Assembly: GCF_002079055.1 (NCBI RefSeq)
Contig: NC_047497.1
Coordinates: forward strand, 635,001 to 690,553
From: Saccharomyces paradoxus
Lineage: Eukaryota > Ascomycota > Saccharomycetes > Saccharomycetales > Saccharomycetaceae
DNA length: 55,553 nucleotides
Reading direction: 5' to 3'
Under the pieces are notes generated by a model, which worked only from the letters and a program-made list of their open reading frames with translations, was not told where the DNA came from and made no database searches. This document shows positions 17,453 through 28,818 of the stretch, piece by piece. The position numbers and the translations under genes were made by a program. Numbering within the stretch: the first letter of the stretch is position 1; every line of letters begins with the position of its first letter.

Positions 17453-19102
17453 ATGTCCCCTTCTAAAATGAATGCTACAGTAGGATCTACTTCCGAAGTC
17501 GAACAAAAAATCAGACAAGAATTGGCTCTTAGTGACGAAGTCACCACAATCAGACGTAACGCCCCAGCTGCTGTCTTGTATGAGGATGGCCTGAAAGAAA
17601 ATAAGACGGTGATTTCATCAAGTGGTGCTTTGATCGCTTATTCTGGTGTCAAAACCGGAAGATCTCCAAAGGACAAACGTATTGTTGAAGAACCTACCTC
17701 GAAAGACGAAATCTGGTGGGGTCCCGTCAATAAACCATGTTCTGAAAGAACATGGTCTATCAACCGTGAAAGAGCCGCAGATTACTTGAGAACAAGAGAT
17801 CACATCTACATTGTCGATGCATTTGCTGGATGGGATCCAAAATACAGAATCAAAGTGCGTGTTGTTTGTGCAAGGGCTTACCACGCTTTGTTTATGACAA
17901 ACATGCTTATTAGACCTACAGAAGAAGAATTAGCTCATTTTGGTGAACCTGATTTTACTGTTTGGAATGCTGGTCAGTTCCCAGCCAATTTGCACACCCA
18001 GGATATGTCTTCAAAGAGTACCATCGAAATTAACTTCAAAGCTATGGAAATGATCATTTTGGGTACTGAATACGCCGGTGAAATGAAAAAAGGTATCTTC
18101 ACAGTTATGTTTTATTTGATGCCAGTTCACCATAACGTTTTGACTCTGCACTCTTCCGCTAACCAGGGCATTCAAAACGGCGATGTCACTTTATTTTTTG
18201 GCCTAAGTGGTACCGGAAAAACCACTTTATCTGCAGACCCTCATAGATTGTTAATCGGAGATGATGAACATTGTTGGTCTGATCATGGTGTCTTCAATAT
18301 TGAAGGTGGCTGTTACGCCAAATGTATTAATCTGTCTGCTGAAAAAGAGCCTGAAATCTTCGACGCTATCAAGTTTGGTGCTGTGTTAGAAAATGTTATC
18401 TATGACGAAAAATCGCATGTTGTTGACTACGACGATTCTTCTATTACTGAAAATACTAGATGTGCCTATCCAATCGACTACATTCCAAGTGCCAAGATTC
18501 CATGTTTGGCGGACTCTCATCCAAAGAACATTATTTTGCTAACTTGTGATGCTTCGGGTGTTTTACCACCAGTATCTAAGTTGACTCCTGAACAAGTCAT
18601 GTACCATTTCATCTCTGGCTACACTTCTAAAATGGCTGGAACTGAGCAAGGTGTTACTGAACCTGAACCAACGTTTTCTTCTTGTTTCGGACAACCCTTC
18701 TTAGCCTTGCACCCTATCAGATACGCTACCATGTTAGCTACAAAGATGTCTCAACATAAGGCTAATGCGTACTTAATTAACACCGGCTGGACTGGTTCTT
18801 CATACGTGTCTGGTGGTAAACGTTGTCCATTGAAATACACAAGGGCCATATTAGATTCTATTCATGATGGTTCATTGGCCAATGAAGCATATGAATCTTT
18901 ACCAATTTTCAACTTACAGGTACCTACCAAGGTTAATGGTGTTCCAGCTGAGCTCTTGAATCCTGCTAAAAACTGGTCTCAGGGTGAGTCCAAATATAGA
19001 GGCGCCGTTACCAACTTGGCAAACTTGTTTGTTGAAAATTTCAAAATTTATCAAGACAGAGCCACTCCAGACGTATTAGCCGCTGGTCCTCAATTCGAGT
19101 AA
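17453..19102 (+). CDS. PCK1: ATP-dependent phosphoenolpyruvate carboxykinase
   Basis: The 549-residue enzyme converts oxaloacetate and ATP to phosphoenolpyruvate, CO2 and ADP, the committed step of gluconeogenesis in the cytosol. The length equals S. cerevisiae Pck1. Visible motifs are GRSPKDKRIV (substrate-binding Arg), the ATP-type PCK P-loop GLSGTGKTTLSAD at about 250-262, the metal-binding LIGDDEHCW segment just after it, and NTGWTGSSY near residue 443. Codon use is strongly biased to preferred yeast codons, in keeping with high expression on non-fermentable carbon. Control through Cat8/Sip4 is supported by the upstream CSRE. It converges on UBP11. Confidence 0.98.
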   Translation: MSPSKMNATVGSTSEVEQKIRQELALSDEVTTIRRNAPAAVLYEDGLKENKTVISSSGALIAYSGVKTGRSPKDKRIVEEPTSKDEIWWGPVNKPCSERTWSINRERAADYLRTRDHIYIVDAFAGWDPKYRIKVRVVCARAYHALFMTNMLIRPTEEELAHFGEPDFTVWNAGQFPANLHTQDMSSKSTIEINFKAMEMIILGTEYAGEMKKGIFTVMFYLMPVHHNVLTLHSSANQGIQNGDVTLFFGLSGTGKTTLSADPHRLLIGDDEHCWSDHGVFNIEGGCYAKCINLSAEKEPEIFDAIKFGAVLENVIYDEKSHVVDYDDSSITENTRCAYPIDYIPSAKIPCLADSHPKNIILLTCDASGVLPPVSKLTPEQVMYHFISGYTSKMAGTEQGVTEPEPTFSSCFGQPFLALHPIRYATMLATKMSQHKANAYLINTGWTGSSYVSGGKRCPLKYTRAILDSIHDGSLANEAYESLPIFNLQVPTKVNGVPAELLNPAKNWSQGESKYRGAVTNLANLFVENFKIYQDRATPDVLAAGPQFE

Positions 19103-19332
19103 ACGAAACATGTTCGGTCAGTATGTTCAATCCAAAAAAAAAAAAAAAAAAAAAGGACAAACATTTCAACATGGTGAAATGTTGGTAATATATATATTTT
19201 ATCAATCTTTTCTCTTCTTCCCTTTTTTCAGGTTATTTGAAGCTGAAACTTGACCAGGCACATGTTTTTCTAAGTAATCTTTCAAACATATATTTATGTA
19301 TATACATAAGAAAATTCAAAAATACGATGCAA

Positions 19333-19790
19333 TTAACAACATTCTTCTTCATAATTCCCTTCATCCATTCTTTCATAAAACAACACGTATACCTCACTAC
19401 TGGACATTTCTGTTTTACCTGCCTCAAAGTCATTGCGATTCTTGTTATGTTGCTGTATATAATCGTCATCAAATGTTACCCAAACCTGTCTATTCAGCCC
19501 AATTTCATGGCTCCTTTCTTTATTCACAACAGACGTATAGTGACCGTTAATAAGATTGCCTGAATGATTCACCGTTCCATATAATTTATATCGAACCACT
19601 TTACCGTTTTTCAAAATAATGTTCAATATCAGTGGGTAGGTTATTATGGTACTGTTTTTTTTCGTTAAATCATAATAGAATCTCGATAAATGAATGACAA
19701 GTATCGGAGGTAAAACTATGAAATCTAAACTCTTTACTGTAGTTAGCTTTTTAGGATTCCGCTTCTTTGAATTTTTTGTTGCATCATCGC

Positions 19791-19825
<35 letters not shown>

Positions 19826-21501
19826 GGCGATTTTGACCTTGATCTGGAATGAAAACTAAACAATGTTGGTTTTTTTTTCTGGCTAATATTTTCTCCTGTT
19901 TTGGGTTTGGAATCAGTAATTCTACAATTAGGGCAATCCCAAGCATTCTCGCCAGACAGTTCTTCATCGCCTGTGAATAAGTTTATGCAATCCTCCAATT
20001 TAATTTTCTTGGACTTACTGGTAAAACTATACAATGATATTTTTGGAATTGCAAGTGACAAAACATAGAAGGTGGAATAGCTATAAGAAGAATTACCACA
20101 GCGCTGGCATTTCAGGATGTTTTCCATCTGCCCGCGATATATGTGATCGATTGGGGATAATCCATCAGTAATAACATTTCTCTCATACCACTTCCGGTAC
20201 TTAGATGGGTTAACTTGCAAAGCATTGGCATCATATGAAACGAGGTCTGGATAATACTTGATGACATTTTCACTTGAGAGCTCTTCGTGTATTCGTGCTA
20301 AGATTATCAATAGAAATTCTTGTGTATCCTGTTGATCGTCTGGGATATTCAAATCGGGCCTTAACTTTTTACACATTTTCAAAAATCTATTTGGTATAAT
20401 TGCCCTTCCTCCATTCAGATACATTTTCTTGAATAAAACGTAAATCGAGTGGGAAAGTTGGACTTCTTTCGGATATTTGCTAGTATTGAGGAATAGCCTA
20501 TACTTCTTGGTTAAAAACAAATCTCGAAATAAATTGGTGCCAAACAGACACTGAATTATACTGTTAATATAACATGTATTACATGGATTTTGCAGGCCAG
20601 TTATGGATAACTCTGATAAAAGATCATTTGAATCTTCAATTACCGGTAGCTTATAAGTTTTTAAGGCCGAAGATTTTATGTCTTCTTTCTTTTCTTTTTC
20701 TTCTTCCTCATCTTCCTTGTGCTTTCCCACCTTGAATAGGGAAGAAGAATCTTGGCTAGATTCTCCAATCTGTGACGAAATCTCGAAGGAGTGCATGGTA
20801 GGAGCTGTTGCTGGACTAGATAAAGTCTTGAACAAAGCGTCTTTTCTAGTACTTAACTTTAAATACGAGGGTTTTGATACTAATTCTTTGTTTCTGTAAT
20901 CTGATTCTTCAAAATCAGCTTCCAGTTTATCACCGGATGCAATTTTATCACTTTCGCTAGTGATGTCCCCCATTGAAGTATCATTTATTGGTTTTGTTAA
21001 CTCTTTCGGCATTTCGTGTATTGGGCCCTCCAATTGATTATGTATTGACAAAGAGGCCATATGAACAGGTAATGGTCGTAGAGGTAAGGAGTAGGCTCTT
21101 TTTCTTTTAATGGTTTTGCAGATTCCGTTTGAGTCGGATAGATGCCGGTCAGCAATTACAGTACTCTCGTCCCTGACCAGTTTTAATACATGGCTCATCA
21201 CTTGTTCGTCTTGATAGTCGTTTTTTAGCTTTGCATAACTGCTATAGAGATTATTTCTTGTTTGAAATTGCAACGACTGGGGAATAATAAGGTACAGGTA
21301 ATAACAGCCAATAATGAAGGCAGTCAAAGCTTCCATTTCCTGATTAATTTCTAAATCCCTCAAGTAGACATTAAATAGATGAGCAGCATGATCTAACAGT
21401 CCCCTTAAGTTCTTTAGTCGTAATTGCGAATAAAACTGTTTGATATCAACTTCGTAGACATTTCGAACTAGATTTAGAATCTGATCTGGGTTTAATAACA
21501 T
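19333..21501 (-). CDS. UBP11: Ubiquitin-specific protease Ubp11
   Basis: The minus-strand frame encodes 722 residues from the ATG at 21501; reading from an in-frame TTG at 21513 would add four residues but yeast does not normally start there. The N-terminal 290 residues lack a known catalytic domain and include a charged region. The USP domain runs from about 300 to the end: Cys box GLQNPCNTCYINS with catalytic Cys at about 310, the DDQQDTQEFL segment, a CxxC zinc pair (KCQRCG, then WDCPNCR), and the His box NHSGNLINGHYTS followed by VWVTFDDDYI. The Cys box has Pro-Cys where most USPs have hydrophobic-Gly. A ten-histidine run lies near residue 560. Ubp11 is a deubiquitinase paralogous to Ubp7, with no essential role known. 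Confidence 0.95.
19793..19824 (-). repeat. GAT/CAT trinucleotide repeat encoding poly-His in UBP11
   Basis: A near-perfect run of about eleven ATG/GAT triplets on the plus strand encodes ten histidines on the minus strand, between a Ser/Arg-rich stretch and QSDDA. It lies between the two CxxC halves and the His box of the protease, in a loop expected to tolerate length change. Confidence 0.9.
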
Positions 21502-22167
21502 TGTCTTGTACAACGTCCGTTTTGGCGAGCAGAAAACGGAAAATTAAGTCAATGCCACGGCAATTTAGTTTTATTGAAGGTCTTGAAAGACTACTAGCAG
21601 TAGCAGTAACCTTTCAGAGCTTATACCCAACGCAATGATTATTCAACACTCATTTTAGAAGCGTTTTTCACTTATTTCTCGAAGAAATGTCAATCCCTTT
21701 TTAGCACTCCGGAAAAACTTTATAATAGATGTGGGGAAATCATCTTTGACGACGAGCACCGGAGAAACTACGTTTTTTTCTTTTTTTTTTTTTTTTTTTT
21801 TCTTGGTCCGAACAATGCGATGAGCAGGACGAAGAAAAAAATAAAAAATGAAAATGAGTAATGATACTAAGACCTTTAGAAGAAATAGGGTCCAGTAACA
21901 GAACAAAGGCCCCAGAAAAGTCTAAAGTGATCGAAATTAACCAGCTACTTTTATAATAATAAGAATTTTTTCTTATTGGTTGACTATAGGGAACTAGTAT
22001 ACGTTTTTTTGTGCTTATTATTTGCTTTCTAATCATCTGGTTTGCTAATTGAACCGTTCTCTGCAATAATCCTTCATCTCTAGTGGGGGAAACGAAATTG
22101 ATTTCGCTTAAACCTTTTGTTGTAGCATTCTCCTCTTTTTTTTCGCAGGTCATATTTTATCGAGATC
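21502..22167. promoter_or_regulatory. UBP11-BAS1 divergent promoter region
   Basis: The 666 bp lie between two divergent starts. A T-homopolymer of about 20 occurs at 21775-21801 and A/T-rich blocks flank it. Open frames on the minus strand (21655-21906, 21740-22153) are low-complexity Lys/Ser runs made by these tracts and are not genes. No TATAWAWR box is clear for either gene. Confidence 0.5.
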
Positions 22168-24600
22168 ATGTCGAATACAAGTACCAAAGATATACGAAAA
22201 AGTAAGCCAAAAAGAGGAACCGGTTTCGATTTACTTGAAGTGACCGAATCACTTGGCTACCAGACACACAGGAAAAATGGAAGAAATTCATGGTCAAAGG
22301 ATGACGACAATATGCTACGATCACTAGTTAACGAATCCGCAAAGGAATTGGGCTATGAGAATGGACTTGAAGATGTAAAGACAATCCAACAGTCCAACCA
22401 TCTTTCTAAATGCATCGCCTGGGATGTTTTAGCTACACGATTCAAACATACCGTAAGAACTTCCAAGGACGTAAGAAAGCGCTGGACAGGATCTCTGGAT
22501 CCAAACTTGAAGAAAGGCAAATGGACACAAGACGAGGATGAGCAGCTCCTGAAAGCTTATGAAGAACATGGGCCTCACTGGCTGAGTATCTCCATGGATA
22601 TTCCTGGAAGGACAGAGGATCAATGTGCAAAAAGGTACATTGAAGTTTTAGGGCCTGGAAGTAAAGGAAGGCTGAGAGAATGGACCCTCGGGGAAGATTT
22701 AAATCTAATAAGTAAGGTGAAGGCATACGGCACAAAATGGAGAAAAATCTCGTCGGAAATGGAGTTCAGACCAAGTTTAACGTGCAGAAACAGATGGAGG
22801 AAAATTATTACTATGGTTGTGCGAGGACAAGCATCGGAGGTAATTACCAAAGCCATAAAAGAAAACAAGAACATAGATATGACAGACGGAAAACTCCGAC
22901 AACAACCAACCGCCGATTCTGATATACGGTCAGACTCCACACCAAATAACGAAGAACAATCGCAGCTATCCCAGCGGAATAACCCCTCATTGATAAAGCA
23001 AGATATATTGAACGTTAAAGAGAACGAGTCGAGCAAATTACCAAAATTAAAGGAAAATGATGGAGCTAGTTTAAATGATAACAAGCCACAACCATTACCT
23101 TCTTTAAAAGAAATTTCCGCACCTCCACCAATTAGGATGACGCAAATCGGCCAACCTCATACGAGTAGTAGTAGGAGCAAAGTCTCTTTGCCTATTGATA
23201 ATCTTTCTCCAATGAATAAGCAAAGTCCTGGAGGAACATCTGATAGCCCACAGACAAGTCTCCCACCAGCATTCAACCCAGCGTCTCTCGATGAGCATAT
23301 GATGAGTGGCACTGGTATTTCAGAATCCCCGAAACATGCTTATTCTGCCATGAAAACTAGAGAACCAAATTCCTCCAGCACGCAATGGAAATTTACGTTA
23401 AAAGATGGTCAAGGTTTGTCAATCTCAAATGGAACTATTGACAGTACAAAATTAGTAAAGGAGCTGGTTGATCAAGCTAAGAAGTACTCTTTAAAAATTT
23501 CGATACATCAGCATATTCACAATCATTATGTAACATCCACGGATCATCCTGTCAGCAACAATGCTGGTTTGTCAAATACTGGAAATGTTAACGGAAATCC
23601 TTTACTAATGGAAAGTTTCCCACATATGGGTAGGCAATTGGGGAATGGTCTTCCAGGGTTAAGTTCAAACAGTGATACTTTTAACCCAGAATATAGAACT
23701 TCTCTCGACAATATGGATAGCGATTTTTTATCAAGAACGCCCAACTATAACGCATTCAGTTTGGAACCAACTTCACATAACCCCGCTGATAATGAGAATG
23801 AACTCGGCTCACAAAGTAATAGAGAAACAAACAGCCCATCTGTATTTTATCCTCAAGCGAATACATTGATCCCAACTAACTCTACTGCCGCTAATAACGA
23901 AATTATTCCAGGAAACGTTAGTGCGAATAGTATGTCACCGAACTTCAATGGAACAAATGGCAGGGCACCAAGTTCGACGGCTTCATATACAACGAGCGGT
24001 TCGGAAATGCCACCCGATGTGGGTCCTAATAGAATAGCACATTTCAATTATTTACCACCAACTATACGACCTCATTTGGGCTCATCAGATGCGACAAGAG
24101 GTGCTGACTTGAATAAGTTACTCAATCCGTCTCCAAGTTCAGCAAGAAGTGGTAGCAGTAATACTAAGAAAAAGGAGAAAAAAAAAAGCGAATCTTCTGG
24201 ACATCATTCATCATCATCTCTGGCAGCCAGCAAATTCAACCACATCGATCAATCGGAAATATCAAGGACGACATCCAGATCCGATACTCCATTGAGAGAT
24301 GAAGACGGCTTGGATTTCTGGGAAACCTTGAGGTCCTTAGCTACTACTAACCCAAATCCTCCGGTTGAAAAGTCAGCCGAAAATAGCGGTACCACGCCTC
24401 AGGTGGTACACCAGGGGATTGCCTCGCATACAGAAGATAGCGGCCTAGGTTCTCATAGTGGAGGATACGACTTTTTTAACGAATTGTTGGATAAAAAGGC
24501 AGATACACTGCATAAGGAAGCTAAAAAGGCAAACGAGCATGATATGACGTCAGGAGGTTCTACCGAAAACGGATCGGTCCTGCCACTAAATCCCAGTTGA
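22168..24600 (+). CDS. BAS1: Myb-type transcription activator Bas1
   Basis: The 810-residue protein carries three Myb repeats near its N-terminus: R1 from about 40 (SWSKDDDNMLRSL), R2 from about 117 (KKGKWTQDEDEQLLKAY, ending DQCAKRYIEVL) and R3 from about 170 (REWTLGEDLNLISKV, ending CRNRWRKII). The rest is Ser/Asn/Pro-rich and contains the regulatory region that in S. cerevisiae contacts Pho2 (Bas2) and responds to the purine intermediates AICAR/SAICAR. With Pho2, Bas1 activates adenine and one-carbon genes and the basal level of some HIS genes. The length is within one residue of the S. cerevisiae protein. It is divergent from UBP11 and convergent with SKG1. Confidence 0.96.
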   Translation: MSNTSTKDIRKSKPKRGTGFDLLEVTESLGYQTHRKNGRNSWSKDDDNMLRSLVNESAKELGYENGLEDVKTIQQSNHLSKCIAWDVLATRFKHTVRTSKDVRKRWTGSLDPNLKKGKWTQDEDEQLLKAYEEHGPHWLSISMDIPGRTEDQCAKRYIEVLGPGSKGRLREWTLGEDLNLISKVKAYGTKWRKISSEMEFRPSLTCRNRWRKIITMVVRGQASEVITKAIKENKNIDMTDGKLRQQPTADSDIRSDSTPNNEEQSQLSQRNNPSLIKQDILNVKENESSKLPKLKENDGASLNDNKPQPLPSLKEISAPPPIRMTQIGQPHTSSSRSKVSLPIDNLSPMNKQSPGGTSDSPQTSLPPAFNPASLDEHMMSGTGISESPKHAYSAMKTREPNSSSTQWKFTLKDGQGLSISNGTIDSTKLVKELVDQAKKYSLKISIHQHIHNHYVTSTDHPVSNNAGLSNTGNVNGNPLLMESFPHMGRQLGNGLPGLSSNSDTFNPEYRTSLDNMDSDFLSRTPNYNAFSLEPTSHNPADNENELGSQSNRETNSPSVFYPQANTLIPTNSTAANNEIIPGNVSANSMSPNFNGTNGRAPSSTASYTTSGSEMPPDVGPNRIAHFNYLPPTIRPHLGSSDATRGADLNKLLNPSPSSARSGSSNTKKKEKKKSESSGHHSSSSLAASKFNHIDQSEISRTTSRSDTPLRDEDGLDFWETLRSLATTNPNPPVEKSAENSGTTPQVVHQGIASHTEDSGLGSHSGGYDFFNELLDKKADTLHKEAKKANEHDMTSGGSTENGSVLPLNPS

Positions 24601-25222
24601 GAAGACAAGGGTCACGAAAAAAAGATAAATTTTTCAATTGTTGGACATTTAATTTGTAACAAGCATAGGTGTATATTGTACATAACACAAGATGGATAAT
24701 ATTCTCCGAAGAAAACTTGTGGTTTTATGGCTCTTAGTTTTTTTTTTTTTTTTTTTCATTTTGACATCGGTTAACGAACTTGAGCTCTGTACTCGAACTG
24801 TTTAAATTTCCCTATCGCATATACGGCAATCGCATAATTATGAAATTTAACTTACACACTAACTTGCTTGGGTACTTCTCCAAAAATTTTCCTCTTGATT
24901 TTTTCTTAATGAGTAGTTGCGGCAACGCAATTACCTGGAATTTTAAGGGAACATATTTCTTTCCGCTTAAACAACGCAAAAGCGCCCAGCAAATTATGCA
25001 GCGATGAATAAAAGAAAAAATTGAAAAAAGAAAATGAAAATGAGAGTATGAACTTAAGAATTATGTCTTGATTAATCTTTAAAACCCGTGGCACGTCATA
25101 AGAGAAGAAATGGATTCTGTTTGGATTGTTTACTTTTACTGTTTGAACTGAACTGAACTGATTTGTTTTTGTTTTTTTCTTGTTTTTTTAACTATAATAT
25201 AATGTTTAGTTTATCAACAGTA
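24601..25222. other. BAS1-SKG1 convergent 3' region
   Basis: The 622 bp separate two converging genes. A T-homopolymer of 18 occurs at 24739-24756 and further T-rich runs near 25165-25190. A 75-codon open frame at 24780-25007 does not start with ATG and has no domain. No RNA gene is seen. Confidence 0.55.
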
Positions 25223-26293
25223 CTATTTAGGTCTGAGGCTTTCTATGAACTCTCTCTTACTCTGTGAATAGTTGGTGAACTCGTTTTCATATTGATCTTC
25301 CTCAGCAATTTCCCCGATATTGCCCACATCATAGTTATTCTGTAATTTGTATAAATCCTTATTATCTTTGTCTGCTTTTGCCGACCTGATGTCCTTTACT
25401 GAATGGTAATCATCCGATTCTTCGTTATCTTTATCAAAAGTGCATGGTAATTGTGATAGAGCCGCACTTTTTGGTGTTGCAAACACATCCTCTAGTGCAT
25501 CGTGTTTAGTTACAGATGTTATGGAGGAATTTCTTGTATGGAACGATGTATTTGATATGTTGCCATTTAAAAACGAGGATGAAGCTCTCCTTGGGTAATA
25601 GGAACCAAAGTCCTGATTCTGTAAATTTCTTATTAGATTTTCATTACTAGATTGGCGAACATTATGTTTAAGTTCTATTATCGAAGCTTTTGTTTGGTCA
25701 TTGCTAGTATTAGTATCACTCGAAGGATCTGCAAAAAAGGTTGGTCCTTCATCAGCAATAACAGGGACCATCTGATCATAAACACTAATCTGTCTCTTTG
25801 TTACATGCTGTTGGGAAGATGATAACGAAACATTGGAGCTATTATTTATACTTGGTAAATCCACAATGGATTTCTGCTTCGCACTATTGCCATAGCTATT
25901 ATTTCGTACTTGAAGTAAATTTATTTTCCTACGATATGCTGGCACATAGTATTTACTATGTTTTTTCCCTAATGGGTTCTCTTGATCTCGCAATTTCCCG
26001 TCTTTTTCTTCTCGATGAGCAGATCCTTCCGATGAACCAGATGTGTGATCAGGATTTTTCAACTCAGCATTAGTTGGTGCTGCTTCGTCTTTACTATCTC
26101 TTACGGGTCCAAAATTGTCAAAGGATACAAAACCACCTTCATCATAAATAGCTCTCTCCAATTCTCTATCGTCTTGTTCCTCCCTCTTGTATCTTTTTTG
26201 TAGGTTAAACCAAAAACATACCGCTATTATAATACCCACACCGACGGGTATACCCACCGCACAGCCTACTGCAACTGACGTGCTGGCAGTCAT
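25223..26293 (-). CDS. SKG1: Single-pass membrane protein Skg1
   Basis: The 356-residue protein starts [11 protein letters not shown] and has one strong N-terminal membrane segment at about residues 6-30 ([18 protein letters not shown]), followed at once by a basic cluster (QKRYKREE), so the long tail should face the cytosol. The rest is Ser/Asn-rich and charged with no catalytic motif. In S. cerevisiae Skg1 (355 residues) sits at the inner face of the plasma membrane at buds and affects cell-wall polymer composition; it was found as a suppressor of the kex2 gas1 combination. Identity rests on length, topology and synteny. Confidence 0.9.
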   Translation of the reverse strand: MTASTSVAVGCAVGIPVGVGIIIAVCFWFNLQKRYKREEQDDRELERAIYDEGGFVSFDNFGPVRDSKDEAAPTNAELKNPDHTSGSSEGSAHREEKDGKLRDQENPLGKKHSKYYVPAYRRKINLLQVRNNSYGNSAKQKSIVDLPSINNSSNVSLSSSQQHVTKRQISVYDQMVPVIADEGPTFFADPSSDTNTSNDQTKASIIELKHNVRQSSNENLIRNLQNQDFGSYYPRRASSSFLNGNISNTSFHTRNSSITSVTKHDALEDVFATPKSAALSQLPCTFDKDNEESDDYHSVKDIRSAKADKDNKDLYKLQNNYDVGNIGEIAEEDQYENEFTNYSQSKREFIESLRPK

Positions 26294-26841
26294 CTCTTTT
26301 GCTGTCTTATTTACGATGAGCCCCCAAAAAAAATTATATCCCTGATAAATAACACAAAACTAAAGGCCGGATTTAGTTAAAGAATAAAACAAAGAATCCA
26401 AATTTTCCCTATTGCTTCAATAAATTAGTGCAAAAACTGCCTCGCACGACAAACCGTCAATTTAGAGATCTTTGTCTTGATTGTCCCGAGCAGGCAAATG
26501 GTAACTGAGCCCTAGTCACAATAATAAGTCTATGCTTTCTGTTGAAAAAGAACAAATAGCGAGCGAGTTAGCAACAGAATCTAAAGAGGCTTGGAACGAA
26601 TAGTAGAACAAAGAATTTCCAACAAGAAACCTATAAGCAAATAGTAAAATCTTTTTTCCCAGCCTTCCTAAGAGTTATAACTTTGGTTTCGAGGATCGGT
26701 ACTTTTTTCTATGGTTTATTACTATCGGCCTCGAAAAGTATGTCGCGAGAATTTAAGCATATGTGACCCGGAATATAAACTAGGTAACAGTGGGATGGGA
26801 ACAATAATGTCAATAATCACACGTTGTTACAGGCCGTAAAA
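26294..26841. promoter_or_regulatory. SKG1-SIR1 divergent promoter region
   Basis: The 548 bp hold both promoters. No exact TATA box or well-known factor site is obvious. The SIR1 leader contains an in-frame TTG at 26824, which is not used as a start in normal yeast genes. Confidence 0.5.
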
Positions 26842-28818
26842 ATGGTTATAAATAATATCAGAGAAATGCTAGAGATGAATGCCAGGCTCGCAGTTATTGA
26901 TGGATGGCTAGTAGATGTTGTGAAACGAAAACCAATCAATTTTTGGAGTCCCGAAATAAGATTACTATTACCGAATGACGATGACTACAAAAAGTTATCA
27001 CAACAAAATTTGGTAGATTGGACGAGACTAAAGAAGGATTCTAATTCAGTACTTGTTGGAGTGAGATCTATAGAACTATTCAAACACATAAATCTAGTTT
27101 TGCGAGAGTTTTTCCTGTTAGAAGATGGAAGAATAATCCTGAAGAGAATCAGAGGTAAATTACATTACAAAGTGATTAAGACATTCGCTTGTAGATGCTG
27201 CAGGTTATATTTGCCAAAATGGGGCACCGTGTACATACATCCGATGCTAAAAGATAAAGAAGTGTCCTTAGCTGGGGTATGTGAGTTTTCGTTGGACGTT
27301 GACCCCGATCGGGAGTATCCACTAATTAACATCAATGTCAATCACCAGTACATTATAATCGAGGGCTTCCTTCTATACTTGAATGAAATGAAGCTCTGTA
27401 AGTGGGACGATAACAATTTAAGAGCACAGATTGGCTTAGCGGGGTGGACCTATTTGAGAAGGTTTTACAATCCGGTGAGCCTAGACATACTTTACAGTTT
27501 AAACTCAAATTATTATTTTGTGAAAGATGATCAGCTATTTCAATTATTAGGAAAGAGGATTTTTGTTAAATTTTGTAAAGTAATGGAAAACGGAAAGGAC
27601 GGTAAAGCCCCTGTGTGGTACTGTGCGAGGACAACAACTGCAAAAGCTACACATATAGGGTATGTCTTGCCAAATACAGCAACACTAGACTCCCTCAAAA
27701 ATAAGAAAAATGCTTTTAGGTTTATTGTTAGAGAAAACCCGATCGTTGACGATAAAACCTCCAACCTGACCTATCCGGATATAAGAAAACAGCTGTTTAC
27801 TGAAGTAGAGGTTGTAAAGAGAGAAATCTCATCATATATTTCTCAAATAGAAAATCAGCTCACGCAACATAATGACCAAGAGGAAAAAAATAACATCAGA
27901 GTGAGTAAGGTTTCTGGAGAAATACTAGATCAAATTCCTAATTTTCCTGTATCCAAAGTCGCCTTGTTGTTGATTTCTGCTGGTGAGGATAGAAGTTATA
28001 TTGAACTAGTTGAGGAGTTAGCAAGAAGATTGGAAAAAATGACCATAGAAAAAACCACACAATCTCTAGAGGATGTAAGAGATACTTTTCAGGCAAATTC
28101 TGAGATGCAAGCCAAGTTTGATAAGGAGTATTATCAGAGCATCGAAGAATACAAATTCACTCTCGAACTTATTAAAGAAGACCTTTTGATCGTACTAGTA
28201 AAACAACTAAAAAATATACGGGTCCCTGAGGAAGAGTGGAAGAAAGAAGAGTATGTTTCTCCGAGGTTCTTAGTAGCGGATGGATTTTTAATCGATCTGG
28301 CGGAAGAAAACCCAATTAATCCAAAGGACCCCCGTTTATTGACACTGCTTAAAGATTACCAGCGTGACATGATTTCCCAAACGAACCTGGTTGAGTGGAA
28401 TGACCTCAAAAAATGTCAGGATCCCATCCCACTGCAAGCTAAATCCTTATTTAAATTTTGTAAACAAATAAAGAAAAAATTTCTACGAGATGCGGACTTC
28501 AAGCTACATGTACTACCTACAGAAGCAAATTTGACGGATGGGCGAATGACAGTTCTGTGTTCCTGCGTTCCTATTCGTTTCGATGATAACACTGTCCGAT
28601 ATCTGTATGATGACAGCATTATTCCTGAATTTGAAACAACACCGCCATATGCACCAAAACAGTCACATCGTACATGGAGAGAGTGTTTGCAAAAGGACCC
28701 TGAGCTCGTTTTCCAGGAGGCCCTTAAGCGCATGCGACTTTTAACAGCTTACGAAGAATTGAGAAGAAACTATATTGCGGCGTTCGAGGAACTAAGTACG
28801 GCAAATTACAATGACTAG
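26842..28818 (+). CDS. SIR1: Silencing establishment factor Sir1
   Basis: From the first ATG (26842) the product is 658 residues; a second ATG at 26866 gives 650 and aligns with the S. cerevisiae start as I recall it (MLQINSRLAV there, [10 protein letters not shown] here). Sir1 binds the BAH domain of Orc1 at the HM silencers and recruits Sir4. The sequence shows an internal duplication: [10 protein letters not shown]...KPINF near residue 16 and [18 protein letters not shown] near 476, each followed by a [13 protein letters not shown] / [15 protein letters not shown] type segment. These are the two Orc1-interaction-region folds (OIR' and OIR). A cysteine pair, [12 protein letters not shown], follows the first copy. 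The protein is clearly more diverged from S. cerevisiae than its neighbours. Confidence 0.93.
   Translation: MVINNIREMLEMNARLAVIDGWLVDVVKRKPINFWSPEIRLLLPNDDDYKKLSQQNLVDWTRLKKDSNSVLVGVRSIELFKHINLVLREFFLLEDGRIILKRIRGKLHYKVIKTFACRCCRLYLPKWGTVYIHPMLKDKEVSLAGVCEFSLDVDPDREYPLININVNHQYIIIEGFLLYLNEMKLCKWDDNNLRAQIGLAGWTYLRRFYNPVSLDILYSLNSNYYFVKDDQLFQLLGKRIFVKFCKVMENGKDGKAPVWYCARTTTAKATHIGYVLPNTATLDSLKNKKNAFRFIVRENPIVDDKTSNLTYPDIRKQLFTEVEVVKREISSYISQIENQLTQHNDQEEKNNIRVSKVSGEILDQIPNFPVSKVALLLISAGEDRSYIELVEELARRLEKMTIEKTTQSLEDVRDTFQANSEMQAKFDKEYYQSIEEYKFTLELIKEDLLIVLVKQLKNIRVPEEEWKKEEYVSPRFLVADGFLIDLAEENPINPKDPRLLTLLKDYQRDMISQTNLVEWNDLKKCQDPIPLQAKSLFKFCKQIKKKFLRDADFKLHVLPTEANLTDGRMTVLCSCVPIRFDDNTVRYLYDDSIIPEFETTPPYAPKQSHRTWRECLQKDPELVFQEALKRMRLLTAYEELRRNYIAAFEELSTANYND

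Noticed and set aside
21502-21513. TTG start four codons upstream of the UBP11 ATG
   Set aside because: Yeast nuclear genes rarely initiate at TTG, and the ATG at 21501 is close by.
21655-22153. Lys/Ser-rich minus-strand frames between UBP11 and BAS1
   Set aside because: They are generated by a T homopolymer and lack any domain or proper context.
26824-26841. TTG start upstream of SIR1
   Set aside because: It is not an ATG; the in-frame ATGs at 26842 and 26866 are sufficient, and the latter aligns with the S. cerevisiae start.
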